Of a stretch of DNA of 64,000 bases, positions 8,739 to 17,499 are shown piece after piece. Numbering within the stretch: the stretch's first letter is position 1; every line of letters starts with the position of its first letter. A model generated the notes under the pieces. That model saw nothing but the letters and a program-made list of their open reading frames with translations. It made no database searches and was not told the origin of the DNA. The stretch comes from Hymenobacter metallicola (GTDB lineage Bacteria > Bacteroidota > Bacteroidia > Cytophagales > Hymenobacteraceae), in assembly GCF_004745645.1 (NCBI RefSeq), contig NZ_SRMB01000002.1, positions 496,001-560,000 of the forward strand, written 5' to 3'. A program made the position numbers and the translations under genes.

Positions 8739-9998
8739 ATGCTGCGCCGCATACTGCACAATTTTGCTACCCGCCTGCTCACGGCCCTGCTCAGCTTTGG
8801 CATCGTGTGGCTCACGGCCCGCTACCTGGGCGCGGCCGGCCGGGGTGCCGTCAGCTTATTCGTAACCGACTGCGCGGCTTTACTGCTTTTCATTGGTCTG
8901 CTCGGCGGCTCTTCCCTCATTTATCTGGCGCCCAACCGCAGCGTCTGGCACTTGCTGGTACCGGCCTATAGCTGGGCTACGCTGGTATGCGGGGCGGGCA
9001 CGGCCCTGGTTGGGCTGCTGCGGCCGGTGGAGCCTGGCTACCTCCCGCACCTGCTGGCCCTGGCCCTGCTCCAGGCTTTCTTTTCCATCAACAGCTCGTT
9101 GCTGCTGGGCCGCAAGCAGGAAGGCACTTACAATTTATTGAACGGCTTGCAGGTGGGCCTGCTTGCCGGGGGCCTGGCGCTGGCGCTAATTGGGCTGCAG
9201 TGGCGGGAAGTGGCCGTGTATTACTACGCGGCGTACGTGGCCTACGGGGTGCCGCTGCTGCTCAGCTTCCGGGCCCTCTACCGCCTGCCCGACCAGTGGT
9301 TGGGTGGTCGGGGGCTGCCAGCTACTGCCCGAGAGCTGGCTTATCATAGTCGGGGGGCCCATTTGTCGAATATTCTGGCCTTCGCCAACTACCGCCTGAG
9401 CTACTATTTTGTGGCCCACTACGCCGATGCCCGGGCCCTGGGAGTGCTGTCGGTGGGCGTGGCCCTGGCCGAGGCCATCTGGCTCATTCCGCGCAGCACC
9501 GCCCTGGTGCAATACGTCGACTTGGTGCATGCTACTGACAAACACGCCCAAGTAGCTCCTACGCTGCGCATTGCCCGGCTCACGCTGCTCAGTACTACAG
9601 TGGCCGTTTTAGCACTCATTGCCCTGCCGGCCCCGGTGCTGACAACGGTATTCGGGCCTGAGTTTGGCGCGGCCCGCCCGGTTATGGTGCGGCTGGGGCC
9701 AGGCGTGGTAGCTATGGCCGTCAACATTATGTGCAGCACCTACTTTGCCGGCGTAGGCCGCTACCGCGTCAACAACCTGACGACTACCATTGGCTTGGCC
9801 GTGACCCTGCCGGCGTGCTGGCTGCTGATTCCCGACCTGGGCATTGAGGGCGCGGCCCTGGCTACCAGCTTGTCCTACTTGGCCTCCACTGCCTTCCTAT
9901 TCTACCAGTTTACCCGGGCCACCGGGGCGGGCGTGGGCGACTTGGTACCCGGCCCGGCCGACTTCGCCTACCTGCGCCAGTTGCTACGCCGTTCTTAG
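8739..9998 (+). CDS. Oligosaccharide flippase family protein (Wzx-like)
   Basis: 419 residues with about 12 hydrophobic segments spread over the whole length and no globular domain. The N-terminal segment (SFGIVWLTARYLGAAGRG) and the LGIEGAALATSLSY motif in the second half are typical of the MOP/polysaccharide biosynthesis exporters that flip lipid-linked glycans across the inner membrane. Pairing with the upstream glycosyltransferase supports a surface-glycan pathway. Its stop codon overlaps that of the convergent methyltransferase (TAG at 9996-9998 against TTA at 9995-9997), leaving no space for a terminator. Confidence 0.88.
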   Translation: MLRRILHNFATRLLTALLSFGIVWLTARYLGAAGRGAVSLFVTDCAALLLFIGLLGGSSLIYLAPNRSVWHLLVPAYSWATLVCGAGTALVGLLRPVEPGYLPHLLALALLQAFFSINSSLLLGRKQEGTYNLLNGLQVGLLAGGLALALIGLQWREVAVYYYAAYVAYGVPLLLSFRALYRLPDQWLGGRGLPATARELAYHSRGAHLSNILAFANYRLSYYFVAHYADARALGVLSVGVALAEAIWLIPRSTALVQYVDLVHATDKHAQVAPTLRIARLTLLSTTVAVLALIALPAPVLTTVFGPEFGAARPVMVRLGPGVVAMAVNIMCSTYFAGVGRYRVNNLTTTIGLAVTLPACWLLIPDLGIEGAALATSLSYLASTAFLFYQFTRATGAGVGDLVPGPADFAYLRQLLRRS

Positions 9999-10819
9999 AG
10001 GGCGTCTGGTAGCCGCTGAAGCTTTACTTCAAACCAGTGCTGAGGGTCGGCCAGGGGGTCGGGGGTGGTAGTGGCTACGGGCTGCGGCGAGTAGAGGGCA
10101 CAGAGCGTGTTTTCGACCTGCACCAGCTGGCCGGCCGCCGAAGCCGGCAGCCCGTCCAGAATACCGGCCAGCACTTCCCAGCGCGGCTGCCCGGGCTGGC
10201 GGCTGGCGTCGTGCCATACTACTACCGTGTCGGGTCCAACCACGTGTTCGAACACCCGGCGGGTGTCGGTCCGGACGGCTTCGTAGCGGTGGTCACCATC
10301 AATAAAGATGACGTCGAATTTCTGCTGCAATCCTGCCAGATCATAGGTAGCCGAGTTGCCGTGCAGGTGGGTCACGTTGGGCAGGGGGCAGGAAAAAAAG
10401 CCGTGTAGCTCGATGTAGCGTTCCGGCAGCCCCAGCGCCCGCAGTTCCGTGGCCGAGAGGTTGAGCGTGTGCACGGAAGCTGCCACGGCCGCCACATTGG
10501 CCGCACTTTCCCCACGCCACGTCCCGATTTCGAAGTAGCGGGCCTGGGGTACGCGCCGGGCCAGAGCCCGCAGCAACAGCAAATCGGTGGGCAACGAGCC
10601 ACCTTCCCGAAAGGCAAAGGGCTGCACGGTATCATCGGCAGCCGACAAGAACGTCGACAGCGGGGCCATGGGCAGACCTTGGGCACTTAGCTGCCGACGC
10701 GTGTGGGCCCGCGCCCGTTCCTGCCAGCCCGCCTCATCGGCCGCCAGCACATGATTCAGCAGCCACGGATTGCGCACGAGGCTGGTCAGGGCCCGCAGGG
10801 TTTTAGAAATTTTCGACAC
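9995..10819 (-). CDS. Class I SAM-dependent methyltransferase (Methyltransf_24-like)
   Basis: 274 residues from GTG 10819, 10 bases after the MoxR stop; the frame stays open further upstream but would run into the moxR coding region. The Rossmann methyltransferase signature is seen as YFEIGTWRGESAANVA (motif I) and FDVIFIDGDHRYEAV (motif II/IV with the IDGDH block common in glycan-associated methyltransferases), then VVVWHDA. It probably methylates a sugar or small molecule. It is cotranscribed with moxR and converges on the flippase, so a role in modifying the same polysaccharide is possible but inferred. Confidence 0.83.
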   Translation of the reverse strand: MSKISKTLRALTSLVRNPWLLNHVLAADEAGWQERARAHTRRQLSAQGLPMAPLSTFLSAADDTVQPFAFREGGSLPTDLLLLRALARRVPQARYFEIGTWRGESAANVAAVAASVHTLNLSATELRALGLPERYIELHGFFSCPLPNVTHLHGNSATYDLAGLQQKFDVIFIDGDHRYEAVRTDTRRVFEHVVGPDTVVVWHDASRQPGQPRWEVLAGILDGLPASAAGQLVQVENTLCALYSPQPVATTTPDPLADPQHWFEVKLQRLPDAL

Positions 10820-10829
10820 GAAAAGGGAA

Positions 10830-11828
10830 TTAGCTAATCGGGACTTTGCGCAGGATGGCGTCAATCAAATCCTGGGTGCGGATGCCGTCGGCCTCGGCTT
10901 CGTAGTTGAGCAGGATGCGGTGGTTGAGCACGTCGCCGGCTACGTCCTTGATGTCTTCGGGCAGCACGTAGTCGCGCTCGTCGAAGAAGGCCACGGCCTT
11001 GGCCGCCCGGTGCAGGGCAATGCTGGCCCGCGGGCTCACGCCAAACTGCACGTACTGGGCAAACTCGGGCAAATCGTACTCGGCGGGCTTGCGCGTGGCA
11101 AACACCAGCTCGATGATGTACTTCTCCAGCGTCTCAGAAATCTGCACCTGGTTAATCATGCTCCGGATGCCGAAGATGTCTTCCTTGGTCAGAATCGGGT
11201 TTACCTCGCCCACGTAGCTCATGTTGGCCATGCGGCGCATCACTTCCAGCTCGTCGGCCTTCTTGAGGTAGTCAACGTGCACTTTCATCATAAACCGGTC
11301 GACCTGGGCCTCGGGCAGCGGGTAGGTTCCCTCCTGCTCCACCGGGTTCTGGGTAGCCAGCACCAGAAACGGCAAGTCCAGGGGGTAGGTCGTTTCGCCG
11401 ATGGTTACCTGCTTTTCCTGCATGGCTTCGAGCAAAGCACTCTGCACCTTGGCCGGGGAGCGGTTCACTTCGTCGGCCAGCACCAGGTTGGCGAAAATAG
11501 GCCCCTTCTTTACTTCGAAGACTGACTGGTTCTGGTTGTAAATCATGGTGCCGACCAAGTCGGAGGGCAGCAGGTCGGGCGTGAACTGCACCCGCTGAAA
11601 ATGCAGGTGGAGCACCTTCGACAGAGTACTGATGGTCAGGGTTTTGGCTAGGCCCGGCACGCCTTCGAGCAGGATGTGCCCCCCGGTGCACAGGCCAATG
11701 AGCAGGCGGCCCACCATATAGTGCTGCCCCACCACTACTTTCCCGACTTCGGCAAAAACCTGCTTGATCTTTTGCTGATAGTCAGCAGCTTGTAGCGGCG
11801 GCACGAGGTCAGAAGAAGGCAACGACAT
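10830..11828 (-). CDS. MoxR family AAA+ ATPase
   Basis: 332 residues. The Walker A motif is GVPGLAKT (about residues 56-63), followed by the RVQFTPDLLPSD block, Walker B LVLADEVNRSP, sensor LATQNP and the EGTYPLPEAQ helix that together define MoxR ATPases. These act as chaperones that mature or activate partner proteins carrying von Willebrand factor A domains. In most genomes a DUF58 and VWA genes follow; here a methyltransferase follows instead and no VWA gene is in the window. The partner must therefore be encoded elsewhere or be unusual. Confidence 0.93.
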   Translation of the reverse strand: MSLPSSDLVPPLQAADYQQKIKQVFAEVGKVVVGQHYMVGRLLIGLCTGGHILLEGVPGLAKTLTISTLSKVLHLHFQRVQFTPDLLPSDLVGTMIYNQNQSVFEVKKGPIFANLVLADEVNRSPAKVQSALLEAMQEKQVTIGETTYPLDLPFLVLATQNPVEQEGTYPLPEAQVDRFMMKVHVDYLKKADELEVMRRMANMSYVGEVNPILTKEDIFGIRSMINQVQISETLEKYIIELVFATRKPAEYDLPEFAQYVQFGVSPRASIALHRAAKAVAFFDERDYVLPEDIKDVAGDVLNHRILLNYEAEADGIRTQDLIDAILRKVPIS

Positions 11829-12002
11829 ACGAGTCTATAACAGTAGATACGGTTAAAGGTAGCAAAACCCGGCCGACCATCTGAAGGCCTTTTTTGATTT
11901 ACTCGGCAGCGGCTCCCTGCCCAAGCCGCAGATTTCCACCTGAGCTTTGCTCGGCATACGGTATATTCGGGGGCTGTTTCTCGTATTTTTCGTGGCTACG
12001 CT

Positions 12003-12542
12003 ATGTCAGCTATCCTCTCCACTATTCCCGCCGACTTACGCCGCTTTTTACTGCTGGCGGTCGGCTTTTATGTCCTCTGGTTTTTTGGCTACGAGCAGTG
12101 GCTGGCTGTCGACGGGCGCCTCGATGCGGCGTTATCAGCCAATATTACGGCGGCCAGCGCGGGCGGGCTGCGCCTGCTGGGCTACGATAGCGCCGTGCAC
12201 GGCCTGGATCCGTACCTGCTGCTGCTCAACAGCCAACCGGTAGTGCACGTCGGCAACCCCTGCAACGGCTTGGTGCTTTATGCGCTGTTCACGGCTTTTG
12301 TACTGGCGTTTCCCGGGCCCTGGCGGCGCAAGCTGTGGTTCATTCCCCTGGGAATCGTGGTTATCTACCTTATCAACATCGTGCGGGTCGGGGCCTTGGC
12401 CCTCAACCACCTCTACTCCCACCAAACCGTCGATTTTAACCACCACTACACGTTCACATTTGTCGTGTACGGCTTTATTTTTCTGCTCTGGATGCTGTGG
12501 GCCCGGCGCCTAGCCTCTCCTTCTGCTGCTCATGCCCACTAG
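12003..12542 (+). CDS. Exosortase/archaeosortase family transpeptidase
   Basis: 179 residues, about six membrane segments. The catalytic triad of exosortases is present: Cys in NPCNGL, Arg in NIVRVGAL and His in the HHYTF segment. The size and organisation match the short Bacteroidota forms (XrtF and related types). These enzymes cleave and transfer proteins carrying a C-terminal signal with a transmembrane helix and basic tail. The stop codon overlaps the next gene by 11 bases, as for exosortases and their dedicated partner. No protein in the window ends with an evident sorting signal of this kind, so the substrate lies elsewhere. Confidence 0.88.
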   Translation: MSAILSTIPADLRRFLLLAVGFYVLWFFGYEQWLAVDGRLDAALSANITAASAGGLRLLGYDSAVHGLDPYLLLLNSQPVVHVGNPCNGLVLYALFTAFVLAFPGPWRRKLWFIPLGIVVIYLINIVRVGALALNHLYSHQTVDFNHHYTFTFVVYGFIFLLWMLWARRLASPSAAHAH

Positions 12543-13050
12543 CCCCACCCAGCTCCAGCCTAGCCTGCCCCGGCAGAGCGGGCGTACTGCCGAGCTGCTG
12601 CGTTGGGCCGTGGCCGCTGTCCTGGTGGTAGCGCTGTTCAGTATTGGCATTTATTCTGACACCGTGCTGGCTGCCATCGACCGGTTCTGGCACAATCTGC
12701 TGGGGCTGCTTGGGTTAGCGGGCCACGCGGCCACCGTGCAGCAGGGCATCAGTGGCTTGGTCACCAAACGCAGTCTGATTTCGGTGATAACCTACGCCCT
12801 GTTCTACACCAGTACCTGCTTGCTGCTGCTGGTTGTGGCGCTCAACAGCGCCCGGCGCATCCGGTTGGTGTTTGTGCTTTACGGCGCCGTTTTCGTCATC
12901 TGCGCCGTCCTGGTGCTGACTGGTAAGCTGGCCGGCGACGTTGCCTGGGCCTATAAGCTCGCGCGCCGCCTCATCGACTTTATCGTGTCGCCGCTACCGG
13001 TTATTATTTTGGTACCCCTGCTGCGCTGGTACGTCCCGGCCCGCTCCTAG
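12532..13050 (+). CDS. Exosortase-associated small membrane protein
   Basis: 172 residues with an N-terminal hydrophobic segment at about 24-44 and further segments near 80-105, 105-130 and 145-165. The C-terminal region (RLIDFIVSPLPVIILVPLLR) resembles the membrane partners encoded next to exosortases in Flavobacteriia (exosortase F system-associated family). The start codon lies inside the exosortase gene, 11 bases before its end, which suggests translational coupling. No enzyme motif is visible. It may help present or receive the substrate. The family link rests on pattern and context. Confidence 0.72.
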   Translation: MPTSPTQLQPSLPRQSGRTAELLRWAVAAVLVVALFSIGIYSDTVLAAIDRFWHNLLGLLGLAGHAATVQQGISGLVTKRSLISVITYALFYTSTCLLLLVVALNSARRIRLVFVLYGAVFVICAVLVLTGKLAGDVAWAYKLARRLIDFIVSPLPVIILVPLLRWYVPARS

Positions 13051-13056
13051 CCTTCT

Positions 13057-13455
13057 TTACATCTGCTGCAGCCACAGGCGGGCTATGTTAATGTCGTCGA
13101 AGGTTAGAATGACAATGCCGGCAGCCGTATACTGAATAGTCAGATCGGTTGACAGCCGACTGTATACATTAGAGGAGTATACCCAGGCGAAGTATTCGCA
13201 GCCCGCCGCCCGCATAGCCGGAAACCACTCTTTACCGCCCCACTCGGCGGCATCGGCCCACATACTGGTCACCAGGGTGTTGTCGTTCAGCACTTTCCGG
13301 CAGCCCTGCTGCTCCAGATATTCCAGCATCTTGGTCGCCCCCGAAACCACGGACTCGTAATCCTGGTCGCCGATCCATTCCACATGGAGCCACTCCGCAT
13401 AATCATCGTAGCGAATGCTGATTTGTGGTGTTTCGTAGAGAACTTGTTGACCCAT
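13057..13455 (-). CDS. STAS/SpoIIAA-like small protein, paralogue of the gene at 58438
   Basis: 132 residues from ATG 13455; upstream in-frame codons add an unlikely sequence. The protein has no signal peptide. It shares long blocks with the gene product at 58438-58833: YDxxxEWxxxEWxG near the start, KxLNDNxxVTxMW in the middle, AGxxYxAWVYSxxxYSR and FxDxxxAxxWL at the end. The strand-helix alternation and the LNDN block fit a SpoIIAA/STAS-like fold, which usually serves protein-protein regulation. It converges on the exosortase pair with a 6-base gap. Function is unknown. Confidence 0.72.
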   Translation of the reverse strand: MGQQVLYETPQISIRYDDYAEWLHVEWIGDQDYESVVSGATKMLEYLEQQGCRKVLNDNTLVTSMWADAAEWGGKEWFPAMRAAGCEYFAWVYSSNVYSRLSTDLTIQYTAAGIVILTFDDINIARLWLQQM

Positions 13456-13545
13456 AGTGATAATCGGCAGCCGACAGGGTGGCAACTGGCCAGCAGGCGG
13501 AGTGGTGTACGCTATTACCAGGGCAAGGTAGAACTCGGCCGGAAT

Positions 13546-13580
13546 AAAAAAGCCCCGCAACTACGAGCTGCGGGGCTTTT
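13546..13580 (-). terminator. Bidirectional terminator after tRNA-Leu
   Basis: An A/G-C stem with arms aaaagccccgca and tgcggggctttt around a 9-base loop has A-runs on one side and T-runs on the other, so it works in both directions. It lies directly behind the tRNA-Leu gene on the minus strand. Confidence 0.85.
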
Positions 13581-13582
13581 CG

Positions 13583-13666
13583 TACCAGAGACGGGAATCG
13601 AACCCGTACGCTCGTGAAAGCAAGGGATTTTAAGTCCCTCGTGTCTACCAGTTCCACCACTCCGGC
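13583..13666 (-). tRNA. tRNA-Leu (anticodon UAA)
   Basis: Reading the minus strand, the 5' acceptor strand is GCCGGAG and the 3' strand CTCTGGT (two G-U pairs), with discriminator A. A five-pair anticodon stem holds loop CTTAAAA with anticodon TAA. The extra-long variable arm of class II tRNAs and the T arm GGGTTCGATTCCC are visible. Length is 84 bases; CCA is not encoded, as is common in this phylum. Confidence 0.96.
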
Positions 13667-13691
13667 AGGTGAACCAAAAAGGTATTAAACT

Positions 13692-13726
13692 AAAAAAAGG
13701 ATGCTGCTGGAGCAACATCCTTTTTT
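13692..13726 (-). terminator. Hairpin terminator between tRNA-Gly and tRNA-Leu
   Basis: Arms ggatgctgct and agcaacatcc pair with one mismatch. There is an A-run on the left and a T-run on the right, so it can act both ways. It separates the two tRNA genes, suggesting independent transcription. Confidence 0.8.
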
Positions 13727-13727
13727 G

Positions 13728-13800
13728 AGCGGGAGACGAGGTTCGAACTCGCGACCTCGACCTTGGCAAGGTCGCGCTCTACCAACTGAGCTACTCTCGC
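13728..13800 (-). tRNA. tRNA-Gly (anticodon GCC)
   Basis: Minus-strand cloverleaf: acceptor strands GCGAGAG and CTCCCGC, D arm with AGTTGGTAGAGC, anticodon stem CGACC/GGTCG with loop TTGCCAA (anticodon GCC), and T arm with GTTCGAA. Length is 73 bases, no CCA encoded. As printed, acceptor position 4 opposes position 69 as A-C, an unusual mismatch. Confidence 0.95.
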
Positions 13801-13921
13801 TTTTGATCTTGGCGCCGTAGTGGCGTTTTGATGTGACAAAGGTACTACCGTTTTCCTTTGTGTCAAGGGCTACCCCAAAAATAATCGTTAAAATTTTACT
13901 CCTATAGGCGTTTCTAGCTCA

Positions 13922-13962
13922 TTTTCAGGCAGAAAATTTTTCAAGAATCTTCTGCCTGAAAA
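13922..13962 (-). terminator. Terminator of mutS
   Basis: A 13-bp perfect stem (ttttcaggcagaa at 13922-13934 with its reverse complement at 13950-13962) lies 15 bases downstream of the mutS stop on the minus strand. The outer base pairs supply a short T-run. Confidence 0.75.
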
Positions 13963-13977
13963 GAGCTGTTACGGTGA

Positions 13978-16698
<2,721 letters not shown>

Positions 16699-16851
16699 GG
16701 GCACCGGCTTCTTCGGAGTAGAGGCAGTACGCAAAGGAATTAAATAAAATAAGGCGCCCGAAAGCGCGAGGATTACTAGAGAAAGGACTACTTGCCAACA
16801 GCGGCAGCCGAAGCGTCAGTTCCGGCCGGTGGCCTATCGGGTGGCGCATCC

Positions 16852-16859
16852 TACCTTTG
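16852..16859 (+). promoter_or_regulatory. -7 element of the SpoU methyltransferase gene
   Basis: TACCTTTG is an exact TAnnTTTG match 20 bases before ATG 16880. No TTG was found at the expected upstream distance. The position rules out starting translation at the in-frame GTG 16829. Confidence 0.6.
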
Positions 16860-16879
16860 GGCAAACTACCTTGCTGGCA

Positions 16880-17428
16880 ATGCGCAAAAGAACAATGGAA
16901 GAGCTGAACCGGCTCTCGGTGGCAGACTTCAAAAGTACGCAAAAATTCCCCCTTACCCTGGTACTCGACAACGTGCGCAGCCTGCACAACGTGGGCTCGG
17001 CCTTCCGCACCGCCGACGCCTTTGCCATCGAGAAAATCTGGCTCTGCGGCATCACGGGGCGCCCCCCGCAGCGCGAAATCACCAAGACGGCCCTGGGCTC
17101 GACCGAGTCGGTGACTTGGGAATACGCCCCGACTACGATGGAAGCCATTGAGCAGCTCAAAGCCGCGGGCTACGTGGTGGTGGCTGTGGAGCAAACCGAC
17201 GCCAGCCAGCTGCTGCCCGCCTTCCGTCCCCAGCCCAATCAGCCCTACGCGCTGGTGATGGGCAACGAGGTGTTCGGCGTCGACGACGAAGTACTGGCCC
17301 TGTGCGACGCGGCCGTGGAAATTCCGCAGTTTGGTACCAAGCATTCGTTAAACGTGAGCGTAGCCGCCGGCGTGGTCTTGTGGGACTTCATCAGCAAGCT
17401 GACCGGCCCAGCAAGCCACCAAGGATAG
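16880..17428 (+). CDS. TrmH/SpoU family RNA 2'-O-methyltransferase
   Basis: 182 residues from ATG 16880 (a second ATG at 16895 is possible). The SPOUT knot motifs are clear: LDNVRSLHNVGSAFRTADA (motif 1 with the catalytic Arg), ALVMGNEVFGVDDEVL (motif 2) and SLNVSVAAGVVLWDF (motif 3). The enzyme transfers a methyl group from SAM to a ribose 2'-OH in tRNA or rRNA. The domain is bare, without an RNA-binding N-terminal extension, so the target nucleotide is unknown. The gene diverges from mutS and converges on the metalloprotease gene with a shared terminator. Confidence 0.92.
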   Translation: MRKRTMEELNRLSVADFKSTQKFPLTLVLDNVRSLHNVGSAFRTADAFAIEKIWLCGITGRPPQREITKTALGSTESVTWEYAPTTMEAIEQLKAAGYVVVAVEQTDASQLLPAFRPQPNQPYALVMGNEVFGVDDEVLALCDAAVEIPQFGTKHSLNVSVAAGVVLWDFISKLTGPASHQG

Positions 17429-17447
17429 CAGCCTATTGCTTCGGCAC

Positions 17448-17484
17448 AAAAAAAGCGGCGCCCCTTTCCAGGAGCGCCGCTTTC
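17448..17484. terminator. Bidirectional terminator between convergent genes
   Basis: A stem with AAAGCGGCGC on the left and GCGCCGCTTT on the right, preceded by an A-run and followed by T-residues, lies between the RNA methyltransferase and the T9SS metalloprotease. Confidence 0.8.
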
Positions 17485-17499
17485 TCAATGACTGGGCGT

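Noticed and set aside
13583..13800. tRNA genes as integration site
   Set aside because: No integrase and no direct repeat of the tRNA 3' end was found around them.
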